Shown: positions 49,978 to 59,879 of the stretch, piece after piece
How the letters are laid out: every line of letters starts with the position of its first letter
Numbering within the stretch: position 1 is the first letter of the stretch
Assembly: GCA_018650845.1 (NCBI GenBank)
Contig: JABIFF010000008.1
Span: forward strand, 248,001-312,000
Length of the DNA stretch: 64,000 nt
Direction of reading: 5' to 3'
Origin: Chloroflexota bacterium
GTDB taxonomy: Bacteria > Chloroflexota > Dehalococcoidia > Lucifugimonadales > Lucifugimonadaceae
Made by a program: the position numbers and the translations under genes
Notes under the pieces: model-generated
The model's input: only the letters and a program-made list of their open reading frames with translations
What the model was told of the DNA's origin: nothing
The model's database searches: none

Positions 49978-51872
49978 AGTACCTGTTTGGCTGCCCCAAG
50001 TGACGCCGGTGACATCAAATAGATTCCAGCCCAACCTTCTGAACGATAGGAATGCGCTTGTTCTACTGCTAAGTCGAGCCCGACTTTGGCTTGATCGTCT
50101 TTACTGTTGTACTTGCTGAAACTCTCGATAACAGAACGCGGCAGATTCACGCCCGGAACGTGTGCAATTCGTTCAGCGTGCGCTTTTGATCTGAGAACCA
50201 TTACACCCGGAAGAACCGCAATAGAGTCCCTGAAGCGTTCGATAGCGGACATTGCCGAGGTATCGAACACTGGTTGGGTCATTACGTAATCTGCGCCAGC
50301 ATCGATCTTGGCTTCTAGTCGTTCTATTTCAAGAACCATGTTGATCGCTTCTGGTTCAAAGCCGGTCCCGATAGTGAACTTCGTCCCTGATTCCAATTCT
50401 CCCCCGAGAGGGTTTCCACCAAAGTCTCGACCCGAGTTCAATTGGCCAGCCGTAGAGCGGATCATTTGAATTGAGTTCATATCGAATACAGCAGTAGATC
50501 TCGGATAAGTAGGGGACATCTTTGGCGGATCGCCAGTGATGAACAGCACGTTGCGAATGCCTCTCAGTTGATAGCCCATGAGCCTCGACTGAACTGCCAA
50601 CGTGTTTAGATCTCGACCGGCAAAATGGGCGATGAACTCTAGTTCGTCTGAGTCATGCCAGCCCAACCGCGATCTGATCAGTTCAACTAAGTCGCCAGGC
50701 GGAACAAGTGGTAAACCCCTGGAGCCATCGGTGATATCAACTGCATCAGCTAGTTTTTCGTCTACTAGCTCTCGAACCATTCTGGCTCGTAAGTCGAGTG
50801 CTTTCGAATCTGCGCCTGTCGGAGCGACCATTTCCACACTGATAGCGAAATCGCCATCCAGAATTTTTCGGGAGAACTCGCCGTTGGCACGTCGATTGTC
50901 GATGGCACCGAACGTACCAGTTTTCTTTGCTGTTGATCGATCATGTCCAACTGAGCCGATAGAAGAGGTGCGTGATTTTAGGTACGCAGACATCTCGCGA
51001 ATGTGCTCGGGATGTACTTCGCAGCAACCGCCGACCAACGCCGCACCGGAATCGCCTAGCTGTCGTGCAAGAATTCCCATGTACTCGGGATTCGCTCTCG
51101 CAAGGAATCGATGTCCTATGCGTTCAAATCCTCCCGCATTTGGCATCGCGGAAAGTAGTACATCGCCAGATTCAACAACTGGTGAGTGTTTAGCACTGTC
51201 GACAAAGGCCACAGCAGCCCACGGAGCAACACAATTGATGCCGACTACCGCAGCCCCGGCTCTGGATGCCTGTTCTACGAACTCTGCGGGTTCTACGGGC
51301 CATGATTGATGTTCGCCTACGCCGGGATCAAGCGCTCCATGGGCAATTACAGGCGGCGCATCTGGCATCGAAGATATTTTCTCAGTGAGTGATAGAAGTA
51401 TTTCTATGTCGGAGAACGTTTCGAGAAGGATTGCGTCAATACCACTCGAAATCAGAGATTCGAGTTGAGATGTGTAGTCCTCTATGCTCGGGGCGCCAGG
51501 GCCTATCGATCCGACTACGTAGAAGTCTGTTTCTTGGGCTGTGTACTCGGAAACATACTCATTTATCGCTTCACGTGCGATTTTTACGGCAGACGAGTTG
51601 ATGCTGTGGACTCGACTGGAGAATCCTGCCGCTGCCAGCTCTGATTCATTTGCAGCAAACGTGTTCGTGGTCAGAATCGTCGCACCAGCAGCCAAGCTCG
51701 ACGAGTAAATTCCCTTGATCAACTCAGGATTACTTAGATTCAGAGCTTCATACCCAAACTCAGGAGATGCAAGTCGACCTGTTAGTTGGAATATGAGCGA
51801 TCCTATTCCGCCGTCAGCCAGATTTGTTCCAGTGCGAAGCGATTCCAGAAATGATTGTTTGGCTGCGGTCAT
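49959..51872 (-). CDS. Bifunctional homocysteine S-methyltransferase / methylenetetrahydrofolate reductase
   Basis: 637 aa. Residues 1-300 are the homocysteine methyltransferase barrel (zinc Cys in GINCVAPWA and the Cys pair in GGCCEVHPEHI). Residues about 335-637 are MTHFR (AISVEMVAPTGADS, VDITDGSRGLPLVPP, VLFITGDPP, DYVMTQPVFDTSAM, GVMVLRSKAHAERI). This YitJ-type fusion supplies methionine from homocysteine and reduces methylene-THF to methyl-THF. The N-terminal domain likely uses a methyl donor other than cobalamin-bound folate. No T-box, SAM riboswitch or other leader was recognised upstream. Confidence 0.93.
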   Translation of the reverse strand: MTAAKQSFLESLRTGTNLADGGIGSLIFQLTGRLASPEFGYEALNLSNPELIKGIYSSSLAAGATILTTNTFAANESELAAAGFSSRVHSINSSAVKIAREAINEYVSEYTAQETDFYVVGSIGPGAPSIEDYTSQLESLISSGIDAILLETFSDIEILLSLTEKISSMPDAPPVIAHGALDPGVGEHQSWPVEPAEFVEQASRAGAAVVGINCVAPWAAVAFVDSAKHSPVVESGDVLLSAMPNAGGFERIGHRFLARANPEYMGILARQLGDSGAALVGGCCEVHPEHIREMSAYLKSRTSSIGSVGHDRSTAKKTGTFGAIDNRRANGEFSRKILDGDFAISVEMVAPTGADSKALDLRARMVRELVDEKLADAVDITDGSRGLPLVPPGDLVELIRSRLGWHDSDELEFIAHFAGRDLNTLAVQSRLMGYQLRGIRNVLFITGDPPKMSPTYPRSTAVFDMNSIQMIRSTAGQLNSGRDFGGNPLGGELESGTKFTIGTGFEPEAINMVLEIERLEAKIDAGADYVMTQPVFDTSAMSAIERFRDSIAVLPGVMVLRSKAHAERIAHVPGVNLPRSVIESFSKYNSKDDQAKVGLDLAVEQAHSYRSEGWAGIYLMSPASLGAAKQVLKTLAE

Positions 51873-51966
51873 TGGTTCCCACTACGATGCGATTGCGTTC
51901 TGATGGACTCAATTATCGCTTGTCCCCATCGGAGTTGGCGCGAATGGCGGCAAATCGGTGCCAAAG

Positions 51967-52770
51967 CTAGATCGTGAGTTCGCCGTGCATGATTTCAGCG
52001 ATGTTGCCTGCAATCTTCACTCGATCGCCTGCTAATCGGCAGTGCATCGTTCCGCCACGCTTAGATATTTGGCGTCCTACGAGTTCTGATTTACCCAGTC
52101 GCTCGCCCCAATAGGGAGTCAAGATAGTGTGAGTCGATCCAGTCGCTGGATCTTCGTTTATCCCCGCAGTAGGTACGAAGAATCTACTCACGAAGTCGTA
52201 TTCATCTGAATCTGCAGGAGCAGTGGCTAGTAACCACGGCTCGTTCAACTTGGTTACAGCGAGAAAGTCAGGTTGGAGAGCAGCCACTTCTCTCTGACTG
52301 TCGAAGACTGCGACCGTTGTGTTCGCGTGGTGAATCTCTGACGGAGTAGCTCCAAGAGCTTGTCTTGTTGCTTCTAGCTCGTTGGGATCGGTCATGATTT
52401 CAGGAGAGTTGATCGGGAAATCTAGTTCAAGCATTTCGTTTCGACGCTCGACACCCAGTAGTCCGCTTCGGGTATGGAATCGAACTTGGTCTAACTCGGG
52501 ATCGATCTGAGAGAGAACTACATGCCCAGATGCAAGCGTCGCGTGTCCGCACAATTCTACTTCGATGGTTGGCGTGAACCATCTGAGATCGTAGTCGCTA
52601 TCTGAGCGTTCGCTGGGAACAAAGAATGCCGTCTCAGAAAGGTTCATCTCGGCTGCAATCGCTTGCATTACGTCATCCGGCAACCAGTTATCTAGCGGGC
52701 ACACTGCAGCTGGATTCCCTGAAAATGGCTCATCGGTGAACGCATCGATCTGAAATACAGGAATTTTCAT
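51967..52770 (-). CDS. PhzF-family isomerase-like protein
   Basis: 267 aa from the ATG at 52770; a TTG six codons earlier is possible. VFQIDAFTDEPFSGNPAAVC, the catalytic glutamate in AAEMNLSETAFF, CGHATLASGHV and EDPATGSTHTILTPYW are diagnostic of PhzF/diaminopimelate-epimerase-fold proteins. Family members catalyse isomerisation by proton transfer; outside phenazine clusters the substrate is not known. It follows an enolase paralog directly (gene ends 19 bases before), so both may process the same acid. Confidence 0.9.
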   Translation of the reverse strand: MKIPVFQIDAFTDEPFSGNPAAVCPLDNWLPDDVMQAIAAEMNLSETAFFVPSERSDSDYDLRWFTPTIEVELCGHATLASGHVVLSQIDPELDQVRFHTRSGLLGVERRNEMLELDFPINSPEIMTDPNELEATRQALGATPSEIHHANTTVAVFDSQREVAALQPDFLAVTKLNEPWLLATAPADSDEYDFVSRFFVPTAGINEDPATGSTHTILTPYWGERLGKSELVGRQISKRGGTMHCRLAGDRVKIAGNIAEIMHGELTI

Positions 52771-52788
52771 CTCGTCAGTACGCTCCAA

Positions 52789-53964
52789 CTACAAGTTATT
52801 GCCACCGGTCCACGGGTGCTTCTCGAGTTCGGATTCGATCAAGTCTGATCCCAAGCCCGGACGGTCGTGTACTTTCAAATGTCCGTTTTCGATCTCGAGA
52901 GGATGCGTCATGATGTCATCTCGCCACGGAGCGTCATCATTGATGAACTCAAGGTTCATGAAGTTCGGGATTACGGCACAAATATTTGCCGAAACCAACG
53001 TGTTCATCGGGGAATGACAATTGTGTGGTGCAATCGCCGTGTCGTACAAATGCGCAAGATCGCAGATCTTCTTACCCATCGTAATGCCGTTCCATGCAAA
53101 GTCGGGCATGATCACATCTTGAGCATGAGATTCGAAGAACGGGCGATACTCCTCAGGCCCCATCAGGCTTTCACCGTGACAGATTGTTGTAGTGGTTGAC
53201 TCTCGAACGGTTCGTAGTGAACCCGGATCCCAAGTTTCAGTCTCTAACCACATCATGTCGAACGGCTCGAGAGCCCGAGCCAGTTTGATGGCGCCGCCGA
53301 GTCGGAAACTCAGTGCAGTGTCGATCGCAATGCCGATCTCTGGACCAAGAGCCTCTCTGAACGTGCCAATCACGCTTACGGCGTTCTGAATCTGCTGGTA
53401 AGAAATCTGACCACTGTTGCCAACCCCATTTTTCTTCTTCGGTAGTCCAGGTAGGTCATCAAGCGCCAAGATATTCGTCTTGATTCCTTTGAACCCCTGA
53501 TCTAGCACTTCCTGACTTAGCTCTCGAACACCATCGAGTGTTGAAAGCTTCGGAACCTGCAATTCTTCTGAATATCGTCCTCGATCAGATCCGCAGTGCG
53601 ACCAGTACAGTTCTAGCTCGTCGCGCATCTTGCCGCCGAGAAGCTGCCAAACTGGGGCGTTTAGCGCTTTGCCTCGAATGTCCCAGAGTGCTGAATCGAT
53701 GCCCGACATCGCCTTGTATGCGATTCCACCACGCTGGCGAACCATGAACGAGGCGTTATCCCACCAGGCAGCTTCCGATGCCATTGGGTCTTTGCCGATC
53801 ATGTTTTCACCGAGTTGATCTACCGTTGCCGCAACTGAGAATGCTGCTTGCCATTCGGTGCAATCACCCCAGCCGACAATTCCGGAGTCAGTTTCGATCT
53901 TCACAAAGGTCCATGGACGAAATACGCCATCGACTATGAACGTTTTGACTCCAGTGATTTTCAC
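52789..53964 (-). CDS. Enolase-superfamily protein (mandelate racemase-like), paralog 3
   Basis: 391 aa. WDIRGKALNAPVWQLLGGKMRD block, Lys in FKGIKTNI, Asp in IAIDTALSF (no His two after), Glu in WLETETWD, Glu in HGESLMG, and His in APHNCHSPM. The LETET and ThrAla pattern resembles the GlucD/TalrD-like or D-mannonate-like groups less than the GalD group; the substrate is undetermined. It has a 20-residue Lys-rich insertion (LPGLPKKKNGVGNSG). Its start overlaps the MFS transporter stop by four bases, so transporter, enolase and PhzF form one operon. Confidence 0.88.
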   Translation of the reverse strand: MKITGVKTFIVDGVFRPWTFVKIETDSGIVGWGDCTEWQAAFSVAATVDQLGENMIGKDPMASEAAWWDNASFMVRQRGGIAYKAMSGIDSALWDIRGKALNAPVWQLLGGKMRDELELYWSHCGSDRGRYSEELQVPKLSTLDGVRELSQEVLDQGFKGIKTNILALDDLPGLPKKKNGVGNSGQISYQQIQNAVSVIGTFREALGPEIGIAIDTALSFRLGGAIKLARALEPFDMMWLETETWDPGSLRTVRESTTTTICHGESLMGPEEYRPFFESHAQDVIMPDFAWNGITMGKKICDLAHLYDTAIAPHNCHSPMNTLVSANICAVIPNFMNLEFINDDAPWRDDIMTHPLEIENGHLKVHDRPGLGSDLIESELEKHPWTGGNNL

Positions 53965-55334
53965 TTCAAGCTCCTCAGATCGATTTCAACTTGTTCGTCT
54001 TGATCGTACCCAATCGGGTAGTAGTCGTATTCGTCGTCTACGGCAGCTCCGGATGGGACCTCGATGTAACGGTATTGTCGGACGCCCTTCACAAGCCACC
54101 AGATGAGGAAGACGACCACGATGGAGACAACTCCACCGATGTACATGGTTTGATCGGCTCCGACCATCTCTGACATGAAGCCGACCTCGGCCTGACCGAG
54201 GCCGTTTGCGCTCATGGCTGCGAGAGAGTGAGCCGCTGATGCACGACCACGCATGTTGTCGGGAGTGGTCAGCTGAACAATTGCCTGTCGACTCGTCATT
54301 CCGACGGCGTCAGTAGCACCTAGGAAGATCACTACAACCATTCCAGTCCACAAAACAGTCGTGGCACCGAACACAATCAACAGGATGCCGTAGAAGAGGG
54401 TGGCCCACAGAACCAGCATGCCCTTAGCTTTGTAGTCACGAGTGAACATCACTATGAGGCTTCCGACTAGGCCACCGGCAGAGTTCGCCCAAGTTAGGAG
54501 CGATGTCGTTCCTCTGCCGCCTTTATACAGTTGGTCGGAGAATATCGGGAAGAGTTGACGGTAGAAGCTGACGATAGTCACTCCGACATCGAGCAGGTAC
54601 AGACCGGGCAAGATCGGATGGGATTTCACGTAGATCAAACCATCGAGGATATTTCTGAGACGTGACTTGCCAGTACTTGCACTTTCAGCGCGCCCGTCAA
54701 TGCTTATCAGCAAGGGGAGAACCGCACTCGTGAACGCGAAAACTGTGATTACGGTGAACGAAAGTGTTAGGTCGGTGGTCAAGCTTGTAAGAAAGAAAAT
54801 AAGCGGGGTGACCATCGTTCCAACCTGCATCGTAGCCGTATTGGTGGCAACGGCATGCATCAAGTGGGAGCGGGGTACTACTCGAGCGGTGAGCGCCGAT
54901 CTCGCGGGGCCGCCCAGTACACTCGTCGATGCGAGGATGGCGGTGATGACATAAATGTGCCACACCTGGAGGGCGTTGAATCCTTCAAGAAACGCCATCG
55001 TTCCGATCAATACAAAACTTGCCACTTGAGTGACGGCCATTAGCTTCTTGCGGTCAACTTCGTCAGCTAAGGCTCCGCCATAAAGGTTGGCTGGGATCCT
55101 CATTCCAAGTTCAACTAGACCCAAGCCGGCTAGAACTACGCCTGAACCTGTTTCTTCGTAGAGCCAAATGCCTGTTGCAAGCACTCGAAGGTTCATTGTC
55201 GCCATCGCTGCGATGCTGCTGAACCACAACATTCGATAATCTCTAAATTTCAGAGCAGACCAAGGTCGAATGGTTTGGCGACGGGGAACTTGATTTGCGG
55301 GATCAGATGAGGGTTCGGGTGCGTTCGTTTTCAA
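53961..55334 (-). CDS. Major facilitator superfamily transporter
   Basis: 457 aa with about twelve membrane segments, MFS_3/enterobactin-exporter-like: FRDYRMLWFSSIAAMATMNLRVLATGIWLYEETGSG, ALADEVDRKKLMAV between helices 2 and 3, and RQAIVQLTTPDNMRGRASAAHSLA. It ends in an acidic, Tyr-rich cytoplasmic tail (DDEYDYYPIGYDQDEQVEIDL). It is likely a drug or metabolite exporter, although operon position with an enolase paralog also allows substrate uptake or product release. Confidence 0.88.
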   Translation of the reverse strand: MKTNAPEPSSDPANQVPRRQTIRPWSALKFRDYRMLWFSSIAAMATMNLRVLATGIWLYEETGSGVVLAGLGLVELGMRIPANLYGGALADEVDRKKLMAVTQVASFVLIGTMAFLEGFNALQVWHIYVITAILASTSVLGGPARSALTARVVPRSHLMHAVATNTATMQVGTMVTPLIFFLTSLTTDLTLSFTVITVFAFTSAVLPLLISIDGRAESASTGKSRLRNILDGLIYVKSHPILPGLYLLDVGVTIVSFYRQLFPIFSDQLYKGGRGTTSLLTWANSAGGLVGSLIVMFTRDYKAKGMLVLWATLFYGILLIVFGATTVLWTGMVVVIFLGATDAVGMTSRQAIVQLTTPDNMRGRASAAHSLAAMSANGLGQAEVGFMSEMVGADQTMYIGGVVSIVVVFLIWWLVKGVRQYRYIEVPSGAAVDDEYDYYPIGYDQDEQVEIDLRSLK

Positions 55335-55422
55335 AGTGGGTTTCTACTGGTTATGGCGTGAACAGCGGCATCTTAGCACCGCCCCAGCCACTCAAACCAA
55401 ACGAAAACTATTTGCCGATGGT

Positions 55423-55974
55423 TTAGCTGGCGTTTGCAGCGATTAGCTGTTTAACTTTTTGAGAAAGTCGAGAGCTTGAGATCGCTCCGATCACAATGTC
55501 GTGAGATCTTCCATCTGGGTTCAACAGGAACGTAGATGGCATGTTCGTCACCTGCCAGTCGGTAACGACACTTCGATTCAAAGTGTTGCCAGTTACGTAG
55601 GAGATTCCAAATTCTTCAACTAGATCTCTGCCGCCGTTATACGTGCCGAGCCCTACGTATGGACCAATATCGACGCCGACGAACAAAACCTGGTCGCCAT
55701 ATTCTTCCCAAGCTGCTTGTAATGCAGGCATTTCGGCTCTACAAGGCGGGCAGTTACTTGCCCAGAAATTCAAAAGAATCGGTCGTTCTTCGTTGGCGAT
55801 CAACTCATCGAACGACACTGAGTTAGCTCCGACTATTTCCTCGCCGGTGTAGATACTGATAACGAAATCGCCGTCTGCAGCTGGTACTTCTGCAGCAGTA
55901 CACGCCGAAAACACGAATGCGGCAGACACGATTACCAGCAAATACACGACTGATTTAGTTCGAAGCAAGTTCAT
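55423..55974 (-). CDS. TlpA/ResA-like thioredoxin lipoprotein
   Basis: 183 aa. Lipobox FSAC; thioredoxin fold with redox site in LLNFWASNCPPCRAEMPAL (C-P-P-C), then VLFVGVDIG, and the cis-Pro region in NMPSTFLLNPDGR. Such proteins reduce disulfides outside the membrane, for example apocytochrome c before haem attachment. This suits a cell with several lipoprotein cytochromes c. It is monocistronic by spacing. Confidence 0.9.
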   Translation of the reverse strand: MNLLRTKSVVYLLVIVSAAFVFSACTAAEVPAADGDFVISIYTGEEIVGANSVSFDELIANEERPILLNFWASNCPPCRAEMPALQAAWEEYGDQVLFVGVDIGPYVGLGTYNGGRDLVEEFGISYVTGNTLNRSVVTDWQVTNMPSTFLLNPDGRSHDIVIGAISSSRLSQKVKQLIAANAS

Positions 55975-56171
55975 ATTGTTCCTAGAGTGATTGCTGGTCG
56001 GAGTGAAACGGTTCAGCTCAATGGTGAAAGATTATTCGATGCACTGGAACAACATTCGATGCCCAAACGGGGTATTTTCACTGAATTGCGGTGATAGATT
56101 GGCTCGGCGGCGGGTATTTCACTTGATCGCAACTAATTAATTGTATTTCGGCTAGTTCGTGGAGATTTGAA

Positions 56172-56987
56172 ATGGGTCAATTCGACGGTAAATCTGTGAT
56201 CGTCACCGGCGGAGCGCTTGGTATTGGTGGAGCGGCATCTGACGCATTCGCTCGCGAAGGCGCAAACGTGACAATTCTCGATTGGAACGTCGATGCGGGT
56301 GATCAGGCGGTGGATCGCATCACTTCAGCCGGCGGAACCGCTCAGTTTGTGCACGGCGACGCCGGAACTACCGAAGGATGCCGCTCGACAGTCGATGCCG
56401 CGGTTGAAGCTTTTGGTGGTGTCGATATTTTGTTCAACAACGTCGGAATCCAGCCACCTGATTCCTATGTTGATGCTGTTGATCTGCCTGAAGAGACTTG
56501 GGACAAGATCATTGCAGTGAACTTGAAAAGCCGATTCCTGATGGCTAAATATTCGATTCCTCACATGCGAAAAGCTGGTGGGGGAGCGATTATCTCTTCA
56601 GCAAGCGTTCAGGGGCTGCAATCAATGGGCGGTGTGTCCGCTTATGCGGCTTCAAAGGGCGGCGATCTATCGCTGATGCGTCAGATGTCACTCGATTTCG
56701 CACCCGACAACATCCGAATTATGTGTGTGAACCCAGGAGCGATCGATACCCCGATGGTTCGCAATGCTATCTCTGGCACCGGTGGGGATCTCGAAGACGA
56801 ACTGATCTCAACTGGTCAGGCACATCCACTGGGGCGCATCGGTCAGGCTGAAGATGTCGCTAACATGGTGCTGTTCCTAGCAAGCGACAAAGCTTCGTTC
56901 GTAACTGGTTCCTACTTCAATGTCGATGGCGGCCTGATGGCTATGGGCGCTTGGGCTGACACCGTTGGAGCAGACGGCTCGAACTAG
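56172..56987 (+). CDS. Short-chain dehydrogenase/reductase
   Basis: 271 aa classical SDR. TGGALGIGG cofactor loop, Asp in ILDWNVDAG suggesting NAD preference, NNVG at about 88-91, Ser in ISSASVQG, Tyr-x3-Lys in YAASKGG and C-terminal FNVDGG. It probably oxidises a sugar or polyol alcohol. It starts 12 bases after GGAG. It is convergent with the TfoX-like gene. Confidence 0.9.
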   Translation: MGQFDGKSVIVTGGALGIGGAASDAFAREGANVTILDWNVDAGDQAVDRITSAGGTAQFVHGDAGTTEGCRSTVDAAVEAFGGVDILFNNVGIQPPDSYVDAVDLPEETWDKIIAVNLKSRFLMAKYSIPHMRKAGGGAIISSASVQGLQSMGGVSAYAASKGGDLSLMRQMSLDFAPDNIRIMCVNPGAIDTPMVRNAISGTGGDLEDELISTGQAHPLGRIGQAEDVANMVLFLASDKASFVTGSYFNVDGGLMAMGAWADTVGADGSN

Positions 56988-57001
56988 CGCCGATGAGAGC
57001 G

Positions 57002-57370
57002 TTATCTCTTGCGGGGCTTCTTCTTTTTCGGTGGAAGCCCCGCTGCAAACTGACTCGATTCTTCCAGCCAGACGAGTAAAACATCGTCCTCGGCAATACG
57101 ATCTGCGTTTAGAAGGACGTATTCGCGCATTGGCTTGCCCCCCATCGGATCAAAGGACTCAGCATCACCAGCTTCGATCAGTGCAGATGTTCGTTCGGCT
57201 CCCACCCGGACCATGATTGCCTCGCCCCACGCCCCAGCAAACATCATGTCGTTAGCTTCCAGGAACCAGGCTGAGCTACCGAACATGTTTTTTCTACGAA
57301 CGGGCGCGGCAGCGAGCAAGCCATCGATTCGCTCGATCAAAGCTTCGTCTTTGGTTGCCCAATCTGCCAT
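57002..57370 (-). CDS. TfoX N-terminal-domain-like protein
   Basis: 122 aa. RRKNMFGSSAWFLEANDMMFAGAWGEAIMVRVG and GGKPMREYVLLN match the TfoX/Sxy N-terminal domain; the C-terminus is basic (PPKKKKPRKR). Stand-alone copies are widespread and their function is not established; the competence role of full TfoX needs the second domain, which is missing here. The gene lies between the SDR and the enolase paralog, on the latter's strand. Confidence 0.88.
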   Translation of the reverse strand: MADWATKDEALIERIDGLLAAAPVRRKNMFGSSAWFLEANDMMFAGAWGEAIMVRVGAERTSALIEAGDAESFDPMGGKPMREYVLLNADRIAEDDVLLVWLEESSQFAAGLPPKKKKPRKR

Positions 57371-57410
57371 TTTGATGTTTTTCTTAGCTAGTGCCGAACT
57401 TGGAATCTGG

Positions 57411-58553
57411 CTAAATGTACGCTATTGAATTGTCAGGATTAACCCTGTCACCACGGTGCCAAGGCTTGCCGTAAGGCTTGTTGGTGAACTCTGATTCAAC
57501 GACATCGATTCCCAATCCCGGTCCTTCTGGAATCGGGTAGTAGCCATCAACTGGTTGAACGATGTTCGTAACTGACGCAATTTCGAACGGCTTGAGCGTT
57601 CGTGATTCCTGAACTAAAAAGTTCGAAGTAGCTGCGTCGAAGTGAAGATTCGCAACACTTGCTAGAGGTCCCATTGGGTTATGGGGAGCAACAACGAGAT
57701 CGTGAGCCTCTGCCATGAAAGCGATCTTTCGCATCTCAGTTAGGCCACCAACGATGCAGACTTCGGGTTGAATGATGTCGACTCCGCCTTCACGAATCAG
57801 GTCCCACATCTCGAATTTGGTGTAGAGACACTCACCGGTTGCCAAAGCGCACGTCATTTTTTCTCGAAGCTTGCCCATTTCGTAGCGATTTTCCATACGA
57901 ATAGGTTCTTCCATGAACCACGGGTTGTACTCCATGAGAACATCGGTGACTTCGAGTACACGAATTGGCTCATAAATAGCTGCATGGGCGTCGAAACCAA
58001 CGTCGATATCATCACCAACCGCATCTCGAACGGCTTTGAACCGAGCCTTTGAGTCGCTTAGAACGTCGTTCCAGCGCATATCGCGCCAGTTTGGTGAAAG
58101 AGGGCTAGCTTTGAGCGCTGTGTAACCCTGATCGACGAACTTACGGGCATCTTCCCCTAGTTCTTCCGGCGTGCTGCCATGAATGTCCCAGTACGCACGA
58201 ATTTTGTCTCGTACTTTTCCACCCATGAGTTCGTATACGGGTTTATCGAGCGCTTTGCCTGTGATGTCCCAAAGCGATACGTCGATCGCTGAGAGTGCCG
58301 CAAGTCCTGAAGACCCAATAGGGAATCGTGCTCCCTGATAGCAAAGTGCCCAGTTGCGTTCGATCTCAGTTGGGTCTTGCCCAACTAGCTGCTCAGCGAA
58401 GTACTCAACCCAGTAGGTCGATGCCATATCCGGGCCAACGTGGTAAACCTCGCCAACTCCGTGAATTCCGGCATCTGTATGCGTTCGTACGTAAACAAGA
58501 TTGCCAGCAGCGGGATCGGTTCCGATTAGAGTTTCAATTTTTGTGATTTTCAT
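57411..58553 (-). CDS. Enolase-superfamily protein (GalD-like), paralog 4
   Basis: 380 aa. WDITGKALDKPVYELMGGKVRD block, Lys in TALKASPLS, Asp-x-His in VGFDAHAAI, Glu in WFMEEPIRM, Glu in LATGECLY, His in APHNPMGPLA. The Asp-x-His and the C-terminal His are the acid-base groups of D-galactonate-dehydratase-type enzymes, so a sugar-acid dehydratase is likely. It is next to paralog 5 (42 bases apart, same strand), which has about the same active site, suggesting a gene duplication with separate substrates. Confidence 0.9.
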   Translation of the reverse strand: MKITKIETLIGTDPAAGNLVYVRTHTDAGIHGVGEVYHVGPDMASTYWVEYFAEQLVGQDPTEIERNWALCYQGARFPIGSSGLAALSAIDVSLWDITGKALDKPVYELMGGKVRDKIRAYWDIHGSTPEELGEDARKFVDQGYTALKASPLSPNWRDMRWNDVLSDSKARFKAVRDAVGDDIDVGFDAHAAIYEPIRVLEVTDVLMEYNPWFMEEPIRMENRYEMGKLREKMTCALATGECLYTKFEMWDLIREGGVDIIQPEVCIVGGLTEMRKIAFMAEAHDLVVAPHNPMGPLASVANLHFDAATSNFLVQESRTLKPFEIASVTNIVQPVDGYYPIPEGPGLGIDVVESEFTNKPYGKPWHRGDRVNPDNSIAYI

Positions 58554-58595
58554 ATTCGTTCTCAGTAGGGAGTGGAAATTGGAATTCAGATGGGC

Positions 58596-59735
58596 TTAGA
58601 GGAATCCTGGCGATCCGTCATCGTAGGTAGCGAATCCTCTATCCCAGTGAGCAGGCGGATTTGCGGCGATAGCCTCGTGATTCAGTGTCATTCCAAGTCC
58701 GGGTTGTGTCGGAAGTTCGAAGTATCCGTTTACCGGAACCCATGATTCGTTCACAAATTCAGATTTTTTCTTCTTGTGATCGCCGTGCCACTCGAGAATG
58801 GCAAAGTTGTTGATTGAAGCTGCGTGATGAACTCCAGCTGCAGTTGAAATCAGTCCAAGCGGATTATGTGGAGCAACTGTCACATAGTGTGCTTCAGCGA
58901 CAGCGGCGATTTTCTTGGCTTCGAGTAACCCTCCGCAGCAGAGCAGATCGGGCTGAATAATGTCGACAGCGTCTGCGTTTAGTAGTTCCGTGTACCGATG
59001 GAGTCCATACAAATTCTCGCCAGTTGCTAGCGCGACTCTGAACTCGCGGCGCAACTCGGCGCTCGATTCGATGAACTCAGCACGGGCTGGCTCTTCGATG
59101 AACATCAGGCGATATGGCGTGATAACTCTGGCGAGTTCGAGTGAGAGTGCGGTTTCTCGTATAGCGACGTGGACATCGACCGCGAGATCGGGACTTTCAC
59201 CGATTGCATCTCGAATGGCTGACATTCGTTCATCTGCTTCACGAAGTGCCTGTCGCCACGGCATTTCGCGCCAATTCGAAGGCAATGGGCTGGTTTTGAA
59301 GGCTGAATATCCTTCTTCCATGAGTTGAACTGCATGTTCACCGACAGCCTTTGGTGAATCGCCGTAAATGCCGTGATAAACCCGAACTCGGTCACGGGTC
59401 TTTCCACCTAGAAGGCTATAAACGGGAAGCCCTGCAGCTTTACCTGCAATATCCCACAGTGCGAGATCGATTCCAGATATGGCCGACCACGCAACCTGAC
59501 CCAACGGGAATCTCATAGTGTTCTTGGCTCGTCGTATCAGCCACTCAATACGGCCGGGATCTTGACCAACGAACCACGGCTTCATCTCATCGATCATCGA
59601 GATGACGCTTCGATCGGGACCAATCGAGTAAGCCTCACCGACACCGGTGATTCCTTCATCGGTTTCTATCTCAAGAAATATGCTGTTTCGTTGCCCGTCG
59701 TTCGCATGAAACGTGTTGATTTCGGTGATTTTCAT
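58596..59735 (-). CDS. Enolase-superfamily protein (GalD-like), paralog 5
   Basis: 379 aa from the ATG at 59735 (GGAT upstream; the frame continues 18 codons). WDIAGKAAGLPVYSLLGGKTRD block, Lys in SAFKTSPLPSNWREM, Asp-x-His in LAVDVHVAI, Glu in FIEEPAR, Glu in LATGENLYG, His in APHNPLGLIS. It shares SPL.PNWR.M with paralog 4, so the two are close relatives. Probable acid-sugar dehydratase. First gene of a two-gene unit; the divergent NfeD gene lies 145 bases away. Confidence 0.9.
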   Translation of the reverse strand: MKITEINTFHANDGQRNSIFLEIETDEGITGVGEAYSIGPDRSVISMIDEMKPWFVGQDPGRIEWLIRRAKNTMRFPLGQVAWSAISGIDLALWDIAGKAAGLPVYSLLGGKTRDRVRVYHGIYGDSPKAVGEHAVQLMEEGYSAFKTSPLPSNWREMPWRQALREADERMSAIRDAIGESPDLAVDVHVAIRETALSLELARVITPYRLMFIEEPARAEFIESSAELRREFRVALATGENLYGLHRYTELLNADAVDIIQPDLLCCGGLLEAKKIAAVAEAHYVTVAPHNPLGLISTAAGVHHAASINNFAILEWHGDHKKKKSEFVNESWVPVNGYFELPTQPGLGMTLNHEAIAANPPAHWDRGFATYDDGSPGFL

Positions 59736-59879
59736 CTGGAATCCGTGACTAAGTAAGAATTTTGTGAGGCTGTCAGGTCGATGCCGCACATTAATCGCGG
59801 CAGTATTTTGGCAGGTTTACGAGTTTGGTCAACTTTTCTCTACTTCCATTCGATAAGATGCCCCCAACGGAGTTCAACT

